Below are positions 51,915 through 61,342 of a DNA stretch of 64,000 nucleotides, in pieces. A program made the translations under genes and the position numbers. The DNA lies in contig NZ_SRLQ01000018.1 of the NCBI RefSeq assembly GCF_004745805.1, forward strand, positions 241,171 through 305,170. The letters are read 5' to 3'. This DNA is from Mycolicibacterium sp. CH28 (GTDB lineage Bacteria > Actinomycetota > Actinomycetes > Mycobacteriales > Mycobacteriaceae). The notes beneath the pieces were generated by a model. That model was not told the DNA's origin. It did no database searches and saw only the letters and a program-made list of their open reading frames with translations. Position 1 is the stretch's first letter. Every line of letters starts with the position of its first letter.

Positions 51915-53774
51915 GTGACGTCGCCTCGGCACCTTTCGGATCGCTATGAGCTCGGCGAGGTTCTCGGGTTCGGCGGTATGTCGGAGGTGCACCTCGCTCG
52001 TGACACCCGTCTGCACCGCGATGTGGCGGTGAAGGTGCTGCGCGCCGACCTGGCCCGCGACCCCAGCTTCTATCTGCGGTTTCGCCGGGAGGCGCAGAAC
52101 GCGGCGGCCCTGAACCATCCGGCGATCGTCGCGGTCTACGACACCGGCGAAGCCGACACCGGCGACGGACCGATGCCCTACATCGTCATGGAGTACGTCG
52201 ACGGCGTGACGCTGCGCGACATCCTGCACACCGACGGACCGATGGAACCTCGCCAGGCCATCGAGATCATCGCCGACGCCTGCCAGGCCCTGAACTTCAG
52301 CCACCAGCACGGCATCATCCACCGCGACGTCAAACCGGCCAACATCATGATCTCCAAGACCGGCGCGGTGAAGGTGATGGACTTCGGCATCGCCCACGCC
52401 CTCGCTGATGCGGGCAACAGGTTGACTCAGACCGCCGCGGTGATCGGCACCGCCCAGTACCTGTCGCCGGAGCAAGCCCGCGCCGAGAAGGTCGACGCGC
52501 GTTCCGATGTCTACTCGCTGGGCTGCGTGCTCTACGAGCTCGTGACCGGTGAACCGCCGTTCGTCGGGGACTCGCCGGTGGCCGTCGCCTACCAGCACGT
52601 CCGCGAAGACCCGATCCCGCCGTCGCAGAAACATGCCGGCATCTCACCCGAGCTGGACGCCGTCATCCTCAAGGCACTGGCCAAGAACCCCGACAACCGC
52701 TACCAGAGTGCCGCGGACATGCGTACCGACCTCCTTCGCGTCCGTAATGGCGAAAAGCCAACCGCACCAAAGATATTCACGAATGCTGAACGGGCCGGTC
52801 TGGTGTCGTCGGGTACCCGTTCTCCGGCCGAGTACCTGGCGCAAGCTCGCCGTGGCGATGATCCCGAGCCGGTTGGCGGCGGGTCGGTGCGCCGATGGCT
52901 GGTCGTGGCCGCGCTGCTGGCGGCGCTGACTCTGGTGGTGACGGTCGCGGTCAACGTCGCCGGTGACCAGCGGGTGCCCGACGTGCGCGGCCAACTTGCC
53001 CAAGAGGCGATCACGACACTGCAGAACCGCGGATTCAAGGTCCGCGCACCGGTCTCGATATCCGATTCATCGGTGCCCCGCGGTCGCGTCGTCGGCACCG
53101 ACCCGCCTGCCAACGCCGCTGTCGCGGCGGGGGACGACATCACGATCAACGTGTCGTCTGGACCCGAACAGCGCGACGTGCCGAACTGTTCCAACCTCAC
53201 TGCCCAGGACTGCGCGCATTTGCTCGGCGTCGCTGGATTCGCCCGCACCAAGCAGACACGCGTGCCGTCGTCCACGGTCGCGGAGAATCTGGTGATCGAT
53301 ACCGTCCCGGCCGTGAACCAAACCGCTGCCATCACCACCGAGATCGTCATCGAGGTCAGCGCCGGCCCAGAAGCCCGACGCGTCCCCGATGTGTCGGGGC
53401 AGACCGTCGACGATGCCACCAGGAATCTGAAGATCGCCGGTTTCCCAACCATTCTCACCGGCACCGCGGACAGCACACTCCCTGCCGGCCAGGTGGCAGC
53501 CACCGATCCCCCGGCCGGAACGAGTGTCGCGGTCGACTCGGCGATCACACTGAAGGTGTCGCGGGGCAATCAGATCCTGATGCCGAGCCTGATCGGAATG
53601 ACCTATCTGGAAGTTGTCCCCTACCTGCAGGGGCTCGGTCTGGTGGGGCCGTTGCTCAACGGTGGTGACCTCCCGGGTCCCGACGCCACCCGAAACCGGG
53701 TCGTCAAGCAGGATCCGCCGGCCGGGGCGAGTGTGAACCGCGACGGCACTATCACCGTCAACTACGGGTCGTAG
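51915..53774 (+). CDS. PknB-type PASTA Ser/Thr kinase (619 aa)
   Basis: Kinase residues 11-275: GFGGMSEVHLA loop, Lys40, HRDVKPAN (Asp138), DFG (156-158), and activation-loop Thr171/Thr173 in TQTAAVIGTAQYLSPE at the positions known in M. tuberculosis PknB. A membrane span at about 332-352 is followed by four PASTA domains. PASTA2 is odd: it carries two Cys (PNCSNLTAQDCAHL). As fhaA at the left edge predicts the canonical pknB outside the window, this is probably a second copy. GTG start. Confidence 0.9.
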   Translation: MTSPRHLSDRYELGEVLGFGGMSEVHLARDTRLHRDVAVKVLRADLARDPSFYLRFRREAQNAAALNHPAIVAVYDTGEADTGDGPMPYIVMEYVDGVTLRDILHTDGPMEPRQAIEIIADACQALNFSHQHGIIHRDVKPANIMISKTGAVKVMDFGIAHALADAGNRLTQTAAVIGTAQYLSPEQARAEKVDARSDVYSLGCVLYELVTGEPPFVGDSPVAVAYQHVREDPIPPSQKHAGISPELDAVILKALAKNPDNRYQSAADMRTDLLRVRNGEKPTAPKIFTNAERAGLVSSGTRSPAEYLAQARRGDDPEPVGGGSVRRWLVVAALLAALTLVVTVAVNVAGDQRVPDVRGQLAQEAITTLQNRGFKVRAPVSISDSSVPRGRVVGTDPPANAAVAAGDDITINVSSGPEQRDVPNCSNLTAQDCAHLLGVAGFARTKQTRVPSSTVAENLVIDTVPAVNQTAAITTEIVIEVSAGPEARRVPDVSGQTVDDATRNLKIAGFPTILTGTADSTLPAGQVAATDPPAGTSVAVDSAITLKVSRGNQILMPSLIGMTYLEVVPYLQGLGLVGPLLNGGDLPGPDATRNRVVKQDPPAGASVNRDGTITVNYGS

Positions 53775-54871
53775 CTCCGAGGGTGTCCGTCGGTCACCTC
53801 GCCGGCGTGGCAGACCTGATTTCCGCCCGCGCGTTTGGCCTGGTACATGGCGGCATCCGCCGCGCCGACGAGGTCGTCGATGAGCTGAAGGAGGGGGCGG
53901 GGCGCACCGTCGGCCAAGCAGGCACTCGCGACGCCAATGCTGGCAGTGACCGGGGCCGGGGTGTCAGCGATGGCTTGGCGCAACCGCTCGGCGCTGGCCC
54001 AGGGCCCGGGGTTGCGTTCGACGGCGGCGACGACGAACTCCTCTCCCCCGGACCGGCCGATCACCGCGGAGCGGCGGTAGCTGCCCTCTAGTGCGGCGCT
54101 GACATCGATCAGCGCTGTGTCGCCGGCGGCGTGGCCGTGGGTGTCGTTGAGCTGCTTGAAGTTATCCAGGTCGACGACCGTGATCACCAGGAAGGCGCCG
54201 GTGTTGTGGTGGCGCATGATCAGCTCGTAGGCCGAGTGCTGGAACGAGCGCCGATTGTGCAGCCCGGTCAACGGGTCACGGCCGGAGCTGCGCAGATCCG
54301 TGCGCATGGTGTGCACCACTGACTGGATGCCGAACGGGAGAGTGACGTTGACCGTGATCACCACCGCCAGGGCCGCGGCCGTCAGGTAGACGTCGCCGGT
54401 CGCGGCGATGAGCCGGGCGGCCAGCACCGTGGCGCAGACCAGCGCCACGGCGCCGTTGATCAGGACCTCGGTCAGGGTGTGGAAATAGGCGACGAATCCA
54501 CCGGTCACAGCGAACGTCGCGCAGCCCATCAAGCCCGCATACGGGTTCGAGAAGGACAGGCACGCCGCGGCGATGGTCGCGGTGGAGATAATCGAAAAGA
54601 CCAGCGACTGCCGGCGGGTCGGCCAGCGGACCGCAAACGGGAGCGCCGCGGCCGTCGCCAGCCCGGCGGCGACCAAACACACAGTTGCGGTCACTCGGCT
54701 GTTGGGGCCCGAAGAACTGCGGACCATCAGGGCGGTAGACGCTGCCAGGGCGACGGTGGCAATCACGATCGTGATCCGCCAGAGCCGTTGCAGGCCGCGG
54801 TCATGTAGGTAGACGCTGATCCAGTCGAATTGATCGGGCTGACGGCCCGGCAGGCGGTCCCAGCGAAGCAC
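53762..54871 (-). CDS. Membrane-anchored GGDEF diguanylate cyclase 2 (369 aa)
   Basis: Same architecture as cyclase 1: six membrane segments, DPLTGLHNRRSFQHS, DLDNFKQLNDTHGHAAGD and GGEEF (RSGGEEFV), with a GTG start. Its 3' end overlaps the convergent PASTA kinase gene by 13 bp. Paralogy to 45859-46950 spans the whole protein, including the sensor part. Confidence 0.88.
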   Translation of the reverse strand: MLRWDRLPGRQPDQFDWISVYLHDRGLQRLWRITIVIATVALAASTALMVRSSSGPNSRVTATVCLVAAGLATAAALPFAVRWPTRRQSLVFSIISTATIAAACLSFSNPYAGLMGCATFAVTGGFVAYFHTLTEVLINGAVALVCATVLAARLIAATGDVYLTAAALAVVITVNVTLPFGIQSVVHTMRTDLRSSGRDPLTGLHNRRSFQHSAYELIMRHHNTGAFLVITVVDLDNFKQLNDTHGHAAGDTALIDVSAALEGSYRRSAVIGRSGGEEFVVAAVERNPGPWASAERLRQAIADTPAPVTASIGVASACLADGAPRPLLQLIDDLVGAADAAMYQAKRAGGNQVCHAGEVTDGHPRSYDP

Positions 54872-54978
54872 TTGTCAACCCCCATTCGCCTCGGTGACCG
54901 TTGCCAAGTAGTTGCATCAGCAATTTTGCCAGCGCAGTGTGCCGGACGCGGCACAGGGTACGCGGCTAACCTGGTCGG

Positions 54979-55245
54979 GTGGGCAATCAACGGGTCCCCG
55001 GTGGAGTGGTGCACGCACTCCCGGCCGATCTGCGGACCGCGCTCGTCGCCGACGGCACCGCGCTCGCGGCGTGGAACGACATCACCCCACTGGCCCGCAA
55101 CGAGTTCATCTGCTGGGTCGAAGATGCCAAGCAGCCGACAACCCGGGAGCGCCGGATTTCTCGCACCCGGGAAGAGCTGTTGGAAGGCAAACGCCGACCC
55201 TGCTGCTGGCCGGGCTGCAAACATCGGGAACGCACCGGCAGATAG
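54979..55245 (+). CDS. YdeI/OmpD-associated-type small protein (88 aa)
   Basis: HALPADLRTALVADGTALAA then DITPLARNEFICWVEDAKQP and LLEGKRRPCCWPGC match the YdeI/OmpD-associated C-terminal family common in actinobacteria. GTG start 6 nt after TAACCT (leaderless). Function in this family is poorly defined. Confidence 0.75.
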   Translation: MGNQRVPGGVVHALPADLRTALVADGTALAAWNDITPLARNEFICWVEDAKQPTTRERRISRTREELLEGKRRPCCWPGCKHRERTGR

Positions 55246-55263
55246 CCAACGAACCGGGTGGGG

Positions 55264-56751
55264 TCAGGGCGCGGGTGGCTGGTAGTAGGGCGTGCTCGGC
55301 GGGGGAATGTCCCCGAAATGCTGGTCTTCGCCCTGCCGGTCCTGCCGGATGCTGTCGATGAGGTCCTTGATCGGTGGCAGCGTGACCGGCTGGTCGATCA
55401 GGGGCGGCACGGCCGGGACGTCCAGCGGCTGTTGCGCACCCGCGATCACCGGTGGGGCGACGGCTTGGGCGACCTGGAGAGCCGCACCGTTGAGTGCGGG
55501 ATCACCGACCGGTGGTACGTCCCCGTGGAGGCCCTGGTTGATGGCCGCAAGCTGAGGTCCGGCCACGGTGGCCAGCAGCTGAAGTGGGTTGTTTGGCGGG
55601 GCCGGTGCCGCAGGCATGGTTGGTGCGGCTACGGCTGAGGCTGCGGCGGGAGCTGGTGCGGCCGGTTCGGGCGCCGGTGGAGCAGTGGCGCTCGAGGGTT
55701 GGGCCGGCACGACCGTGTCCTGAGCCGCCTGCTGAACGACGGGTGCCTGCTCCGGCTGGTTCGCTGACGGGGGCGGAGTGGCTTGTGCGGTGGTGGTGGT
55801 GTCGCCGAACAGTTGGCCTCCGATGGCCATCGACAGTGACGAGACGAGGACAAGGACGCTGGCGGCGACCACTGTGGTGAGACGCCGGACGCGCTTGCTG
55901 GCCTCCGAGTCGGACGCAGCTGGCGAGGCGGACGTATGCATGCCGACGGGTAGATCGAGCAGTTTCGCGGTGCGCGGTACGAAGATCGACGGGGCCGGCG
56001 GCCGTAGCTCGACGACATCCCCTACCGAATCGACTGTCCTGCAACGTTGTCGATGCATACCACCACTGGCGAGCGCGGCGGCGCGGGCGAATGCGTAGGC
56101 GGCATCCTCGGGGATGGTGACGGGCCTGGACATCATCGAATTCAGCTCGGTGGCAAGCATTCCCGTGATCGGCGTTGCGGAGCCCGCGGCGAACACGGCT
56201 AGCCCCTGGTCCAAATCGGTTGTGAGCTCGGCGCAGGCGCCGCGGACGGAGAGGGCCAGTTGTCGACGATCGGCGGTATGCAGGGCACGGCTGCGGATAT
56301 GCAGGGTCTCCGCGCCTTCGCTGTGTACCACCGCGATGTAGCACACCGGCGCAGACAGACCCTCCGCCAGGCAGACGGCCACGCTGGGGGTGCCGGTCGC
56401 CACGGCGATCTGGCCGGCGAGACTCTCGACCGCGTCATAGCCGGTCACCGCCACGACACCGGGCAACTCGATCTCGTCGAGGGCGTCGAGGAGGAGCCCC
56501 GCCTCCATGGACATCGCGTCCGTCCAGGTGATCGCGATGCGGTGCACGGTGTTGCCGTTTGCCGTCGCCACCGCATAGGTGCCGAGGACGGCATTGATGA
56601 CATGTTCTGTCGTGCTTGCACTTTCGACCCCACCACGATGGTCGACACGGAACTCGTCGTGGGCGAGGATTCGACCTTCGCCGTGTCGCCCCTCCACCAG
56701 CACCAGCTGGACGCGTTCTACGGTCAGCGCAACGCCAAGGACGACATCCAT
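55264..56751 (-). CDS. DUF7159-like protein with one membrane span (495 aa)
   Basis: MDVVLGVALTVERVQLVLVE opens an actin-like (ASKHA-type) N-terminal domain to about residue 230, seen in a mycobacterial family of unknown function. One membrane span lies near 300-320 (LTTVVAASVLVLVSSLSMAI), followed by a long Pro/Ala-rich exterior ending PPPSTPYYQPPAP. The ATG at 56751 is chosen because the family starts this way. Possibly a cell-envelope regulator. Confidence 0.7.
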   Translation of the reverse strand: MDVVLGVALTVERVQLVLVEGRHGEGRILAHDEFRVDHRGGVESASTTEHVINAVLGTYAVATANGNTVHRIAITWTDAMSMEAGLLLDALDEIELPGVVAVTGYDAVESLAGQIAVATGTPSVAVCLAEGLSAPVCYIAVVHSEGAETLHIRSRALHTADRRQLALSVRGACAELTTDLDQGLAVFAAGSATPITGMLATELNSMMSRPVTIPEDAAYAFARAAALASGGMHRQRCRTVDSVGDVVELRPPAPSIFVPRTAKLLDLPVGMHTSASPAASDSEASKRVRRLTTVVAASVLVLVSSLSMAIGGQLFGDTTTTAQATPPPSANQPEQAPVVQQAAQDTVVPAQPSSATAPPAPEPAAPAPAAASAVAAPTMPAAPAPPNNPLQLLATVAGPQLAAINQGLHGDVPPVGDPALNGAALQVAQAVAPPVIAGAQQPLDVPAVPPLIDQPVTLPPIKDLIDSIRQDRQGEDQHFGDIPPPSTPYYQPPAP

Positions 56752-57020
56752 ACACCCAATTCCTGCCTCAACCGCTCGCAAGCGGAGACCCGGTGAATGC
56801 GGTCGTCCGCAGCTGTACTGAATCACCATAGCTGCGCTAAACAAATTTTTCGTCGGCCTGGCGGGAGCGTGTCTGTGGGTCAGATGAGTGTTTTCCCAAC
56901 AAGATCCGTGCGCTCGCCAGGCGTGAATATGCTCGCGGTCGCAGCTGAAGTTAAGTGAGAGCTAGCCCACTTCCTCTCCCCCGCTGCTTGCTCGTTGTTA
57001 CGTAGGACACAATACGGAGC

Positions 57021-57989
57021 GTGGGCCGACTGCCGGTGGGCAAGCGCGATGAGGCGCTGCGACGCCGAATGCTCCTCTTCTATTGCCTCTTCTGTGCAGG
57101 TGTCTACTGCCTGGGTTTGATCGCGTGGGTCCGTGACAGGGAGCAAACCGATTTTCGGGGCGAACTCGTCGCGGCGGGCCTCAGTGCCGTTGGGGTGCTG
57201 CTCTGCGTAACTCCTCCGCTGCGGGGGTGGCGGTACGTGTCGGGCCTGGCATGTGTGAGCGCAGCGCCGGTGGCGGCGCTGTTCTTCCACCACAATCTCG
57301 CCGCGCAAGTGTGGGCGTTGATCCCGTTGATGTTCCTGGCGATCTTCGTCCGCACGTGGCATCGGCCGATGGTGACCCGGATCTACGTCGTCGTGGTCGG
57401 ATTGGCGGCGGCGGTGGGCTTGCTGATGGCCCCGCAACCCGCACCTCCGTTGTGGCCCTTGTTGTTCCTGCTGTCCATCGGTGGTGCCGCCGAGGTCTTC
57501 GGGCTTAGCCATGCGATCCTGCGCAACACCGCCGATCGCGATCCGTTGACCGGCGTCTGGAATCGGGCGGGTTTCGATCGACACGCCGACGCGCTCATCG
57601 CCCAGTCCTATCGCAAGGGACAGCCACTCGCAGTACTGCTAGTCGACGTCGATGACTTCAAGCTCGTCAACGATCGCGACGGCCATGCGGCCGGGGACGA
57701 TGTCCTCATCTCGTTGACGAAGCGCTGGGCCGAGCAGCTTCCGGACAGTGCGGTGATGGGCCGCCTCGGTGGCGACGAGTTCGTCGTCTTGCTGATGGGT
57801 CAGGACGAGGCCGGAGCCCGCGCGATGGCGCAAGCCTTGTCCGATACCGGCCCGGTGCCGGTCACCCTTGGAGTATCGGTCGGGAGACCCAGTGGTGCAG
57901 CGGATTTCACCGCGCTGCTGGCTGCCGCGGATGCTGACCTCTACGCCCGTAAGCGGGAGCGTAAGTCGCGGTCGGCGAATGCCGAGTGA
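57021..57989 (+). CDS. GGDEF diguanylate cyclase 3 (322 aa)
   Basis: About five membrane segments, then DPLTGVWNRAGFDRHADALI, DVDDFKLVNDRDGHAAGDDV and the GGDEF motif (RLGGDEFV). More divergent than the other two cyclases. GTG start. It is 32 bp from the TetR gene stop (convergent). Confidence 0.88.
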   Translation: MGRLPVGKRDEALRRRMLLFYCLFCAGVYCLGLIAWVRDREQTDFRGELVAAGLSAVGVLLCVTPPLRGWRYVSGLACVSAAPVAALFFHHNLAAQVWALIPLMFLAIFVRTWHRPMVTRIYVVVVGLAAAVGLLMAPQPAPPLWPLLFLLSIGGAAEVFGLSHAILRNTADRDPLTGVWNRAGFDRHADALIAQSYRKGQPLAVLLVDVDDFKLVNDRDGHAAGDDVLISLTKRWAEQLPDSAVMGRLGGDEFVVLLMGQDEAGARAMAQALSDTGPVPVTLGVSVGRPSGAADFTALLAAADADLYARKRERKSRSANAE

Positions 57990-58020
57990 TCCGGGCGTCG
58001 GTGGCTGTGGCTGGGACGGG

Positions 58021-58623
58021 TCAGCCTCCCGACAGCCCCCGTAACAGCACGGCCAGGCCGTACTCGAAGGCGTCGTCGGCGCGATCCGGCTTTCCGACAC
58101 CGGTGGCCAGTGCTTCGGCGAACTCCGGCCCGGCTTCATCGCCGGCGTGCCACGGCTCCTCGGGGGCGGCCACGTCGAGCGCCGATCCCAGCACGAAGCA
58201 GTCCATCAACGTGATCACTCGCAGTGTGTCGGCAGCGTCGAATCCGGCCCGCCGCAGGGTCGCCGCCAGGACGTTGTACATCTGAATGGCGTCGCTGCTG
58301 TTCACCGGGTAGGCCGTCAGCAGGGGGATCAGCCGCGGATAGCGGGCGAAGCTGCGTCGGTAGGAGCGCAGTAGGTCGGCGACCACATCCGTCCATGGCA
58401 GTTCAGGCCGGTCATCGGGAAGCTGTACCTCCGACATCGCCCGCTCCCGCAGCAGCTCCACGATCTGGTCGCGGCCGGATACGTGGTTGTACAGCGACGA
58501 CGGGCTCACCTGCAGTTTGCGGGCCAGGTCCGGCATGGTGAATCCGCCGGTAGCGCTGACCAACTCCATGGCAGCGGACGCAATCCGGTCGGTGGACAGC
58601 AGCGGTGTCGGTGGTCGCCCCAT
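58021..58623 (-). CDS. TetR-family repressor (200 aa)
   Basis: N-terminal HTH (ELVSATGGFTMPDLARKLQV with SPSSLYNHVSGRDQIVELL) and a helical ligand-binding domain. It is divergent from the nitrilase operon, and two palindromes lie in the 72 bp between starts. It likely represses both itself and that operon, with a pathway compound as inducer. Confidence 0.88.
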   Translation of the reverse strand: MGRPPTPLLSTDRIASAAMELVSATGGFTMPDLARKLQVSPSSLYNHVSGRDQIVELLRERAMSEVQLPDDRPELPWTDVVADLLRSYRRSFARYPRLIPLLTAYPVNSSDAIQMYNVLAATLRRAGFDAADTLRVITLMDCFVLGSALDVAAPEEPWHAGDEAGPEFAEALATGVGKPDRADDAFEYGLAVLLRGLSGG

Positions 58624-58688
58624 AATTTCGCCTTTCTCTTGCGAAGAATTATGAGCGAGTTCACACTAAACGAATCTGATTCGTTTAG
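58621..58688. promoter_or_regulatory. TetR operator region with two palindromes
   Basis: CTAAACGAATC and GATTCGTTTAG (58666-58688) form a perfect 23-bp palindrome around a central T, 7 nt before the nitrilase ATG. A second, imperfect palindrome (CATAATT...AATTATG with TCGC/GCGA arms, 58621-58653) covers the TetR start. Both are likely repressor sites. Confidence 0.75.
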
Positions 58689-58695
58689 GAGCTGA

Positions 58696-59679
58696 ATGAT
58701 CACCCTGACCGCGCCCGCGTTGGAGCCGCTGTCCCGCTCGGTCCCGTCGCAGCGCGCCCCGATTCGGGTCGCCCTGGTCCAGCATCGGTGGCGACCCGAC
58801 CCTGCTGACCTCGTCGCGACACTGCGGTCCGGTATCGCCCGGGCGGCCGATGCGGGCGCCGCGGTGGTCTTCCTGCCCGAGATCACCCTGCTGCGCTACC
58901 CGGCCGATACCCCGGCCGGGGCCAACCCCGCAGCCCTGGCCGAAGACCTGACCGACGGACCCACCTTCGCACTGGCCGCCGATGCCGCACGAGCCCACGG
59001 GATCTTCGTCCACGCCTCGCTCTACGAGCGGACGGCGGAGGCAGGTGGCGGCCTTGGTTACAACACCGCGATCCTGGTGTCGCCCGCCGGCGAGCTGGTG
59101 GGCCGCACCCGCAAGCTGCACATCCCCATCTCGGCGGGCTACTACGAAGACACCTACTTTCGGCCCGGTCCGGCCGCCGACCCGTACCCGGTGTACGCCC
59201 CGGCCGGCCTCGACGCCCGGATCGGCATGCCGACGTGCTGGGACCAGTGGTTTCCCGAGGTTGCGCGTAGCTACTCGCTAGCCGGCGCCGAGATCGTCGT
59301 CTACCCCACCGCGATCGGCTCCGAGCCGATCTTCCCCGACTTCGACACCCAGCCGCTATGGCAGCAGGTGATCGTGGCAAACGGCATCAACAGCGGACTG
59401 TTCATGGTGGTGCCCAACCGTGTCGGCGACGAAGGCAAGCTGAGTTTCTACGGCTCGTCGTTCATCTCCGACCCCTATGGCCGCGTCCTGATTCAGGCGC
59501 CCCGCGACGAGGAGGCAGTACTGGTGACCGACCTTGACCTGGACCAACGTCGAGACTGGCTTGGGCTGTTTCCCTTCCTGCTCACCCGCCGGCCAGACAC
59601 CTACGCCGCGCTGACTCAACCCGTCGTCACCGCCGAGCCCTACGGTGCCGGCCATGCCGCCACGGCGGTGGTCAAGTGA
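58696..59679 (+). CDS. Carbon-nitrogen hydrolase (nitrilase superfamily, 327 aa)
   Basis: Catalytic triad: Glu62 in FLPEITLL, Lys140 in RTRKLHIPI and Cys181 in PTCWDQWFPE, with YYEDTYFRPG as in N-carbamoylputrescine amidase-like enzymes. It would release ammonia from an amide or carbamoyl group. First gene of a three-gene operon, with a 4-bp overlap (GTGA) to the amidohydrolase gene. Confidence 0.87.
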   Translation: MITLTAPALEPLSRSVPSQRAPIRVALVQHRWRPDPADLVATLRSGIARAADAGAAVVFLPEITLLRYPADTPAGANPAALAEDLTDGPTFALAADAARAHGIFVHASLYERTAEAGGGLGYNTAILVSPAGELVGRTRKLHIPISAGYYEDTYFRPGPAADPYPVYAPAGLDARIGMPTCWDQWFPEVARSYSLAGAEIVVYPTAIGSEPIFPDFDTQPLWQQVIVANGINSGLFMVVPNRVGDEGKLSFYGSSFISDPYGRVLIQAPRDEEAVLVTDLDLDQRRDWLGLFPFLLTRRPDTYAALTQPVVTAEPYGAGHAATAVVK

Positions 59680-61331
59680 GCGCGACGCTATTCACCGGCG
59701 GCGTGATCTGGACCGGAACCGGTACCGAGTCCGACGCGCTGCTGGTCACCGACGGGGTTGTGACGGCGCTCGGCGACCAGGCCCGCGAGCTGGCCACCGG
59801 ATTGGACTGCGACCATGTCGACCTCGACGGCGGGTTCTTGATGCCCTCCTTCGGTGACGGCCACGCGCACCCGCTCTACGGTGGCCTGGAAGCCGTCGGT
59901 CCGGCCGTGCGTGGCTGCGGAACGATCGACGAAATCGTCACGGCGGTGAAGATTTACGCCGAGGAACACCCCGATGCGGAGTGGATCGTCGGAGCGTCCT
60001 ACGACGGCAGCCTCGCCCCCGGCGGCCTGTTCGACGCCCGCTGGCTGGACGCGGCGGTCCCCGATCGGCCGGTGGTGCTGCGAGCCTGGGACTACCACAC
60101 CCTGTGGGTCAACACTGCTGCACTCGAACGGGCCGGGATCACCCCCGACACCCCCGACCCGATCCTTGGCGAGATCCCCCACCGACCCGACGGATCGGTG
60201 CTCGGAACGCTACGAGAATGGGGCGCGACCGATTTGGTGATGTCGGTGATGCCGCCGGCCGACGAAAGTCAGCGTATCGGTGCCCTCGGGACAGCCGCGG
60301 ACTACTTCCTGGCCCGCGGCGTGACGTGGGTGCAGGACGCCTGGGTAGAGCCCGGCGACGTGGCCACCTACGTCGCGGCCGCCCGCCAAGGCGCCCTTCG
60401 GATGCGGTTCAACCTCGCGTTGTATGCCGATCCGCGCCATTTCGACTCGCAGCTGGAACAGTTCGCCGAGTCGCGGCGTGCGGTCGAAGAGGCCGGATCC
60501 CCGCTGCTGACTGCGCAGACGGTGAAGTTCTTCGCCGACGGCGTCGTCGAGAACGAGACCGGTGCGCTGCTGGCGCCCTACTGCTCCGGCTTGCACAGTC
60601 ATTCCGGCGGGGCAGAGCGAAGCGGCTCGGGGGAAAACCTGGGCATGCAGAACTGGGAGGGTGACTCGCTGGCCGAGGCGGCCCGCCGCGTCGACGAGCT
60701 CGGATTGCAGATTCACATCCACGCCATCGGCGACGCCGCTGTCCGCCAAGCGCTCGATGCCATCGAATACGTGCAGGCGCACAACGGAAAACGTGACCGC
60801 AGGCCGGTGATCGCCCACGTCCAGCTGGTGGACGAGGCCGACATCGAACGGTTCGTCGCGCTCGGTGTCATCCCCAACATGCAACCGCTGTGGGCCCAGA
60901 TGGACGCGCTGATGACGGTGCTGACCATCCCCCGCCTCGGTGTCGAACGGTCCGACCGGCAGTACCAGATGCAGACCCTCAACCGCACCGGTGCGGCCCT
61001 GGCCTTTGGTTCGGACTGGCCGGTGTCCTCGGGGGCACCTCTGGACGGCATCGCGGTCGGGACGTCACGGCGCACCCCGGAAGGGCAACCCGAAGGCGGC
61101 TGGACCCCGCATGAGATCGTCCCGATCGAGCGGGCGCTATCGGCCTACACCGGCGCTGTGTCCTACCAGGCGTTCGCCGAAAACAACTGGGGCCAAATAA
61201 CTCCCGGAGCAAGCGCCGACTTCGTCTGGCTAACCGACGATCCACGCAGTACCCCCGCACTCGAGCTGCCCACCCTGCCCATCCGCGCGACGTATCTGCG
61301 CGGCCACATCGCTTACACCAGCGCGACCTAG
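59676..61331 (+). CDS. YtcJ-like metal-dependent amidohydrolase (551 aa)
   Basis: Amidohydrolase_3 family: FGDGHAHPLYG (His63, His65), a late HIHAIGDAAV, IAHVQLVD and FGSDWPVS metal ligands. No signal peptide. Probably deacylates or opens an amide in the same pathway as the nitrilase, to which it is translationally coupled. Confidence 0.85.
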   Translation: MSATLFTGGVIWTGTGTESDALLVTDGVVTALGDQARELATGLDCDHVDLDGGFLMPSFGDGHAHPLYGGLEAVGPAVRGCGTIDEIVTAVKIYAEEHPDAEWIVGASYDGSLAPGGLFDARWLDAAVPDRPVVLRAWDYHTLWVNTAALERAGITPDTPDPILGEIPHRPDGSVLGTLREWGATDLVMSVMPPADESQRIGALGTAADYFLARGVTWVQDAWVEPGDVATYVAAARQGALRMRFNLALYADPRHFDSQLEQFAESRRAVEEAGSPLLTAQTVKFFADGVVENETGALLAPYCSGLHSHSGGAERSGSGENLGMQNWEGDSLAEAARRVDELGLQIHIHAIGDAAVRQALDAIEYVQAHNGKRDRRPVIAHVQLVDEADIERFVALGVIPNMQPLWAQMDALMTVLTIPRLGVERSDRQYQMQTLNRTGAALAFGSDWPVSSGAPLDGIAVGTSRRTPEGQPEGGWTPHEIVPIERALSAYTGAVSYQAFAENNWGQITPGASADFVWLTDDPRSTPALELPTLPIRATYLRGHIAYTSAT

Positions 61332-61342
61332 AGGACACCCCT

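Noticed and set aside
51297..52634. 445-codon minus-strand frame over the kinase domain of the PASTA kinase
   Set aside because: Its first 51297-51648 part duplicates the cold-shock-like gene in another frame and the rest opposes a clear kinase domain.
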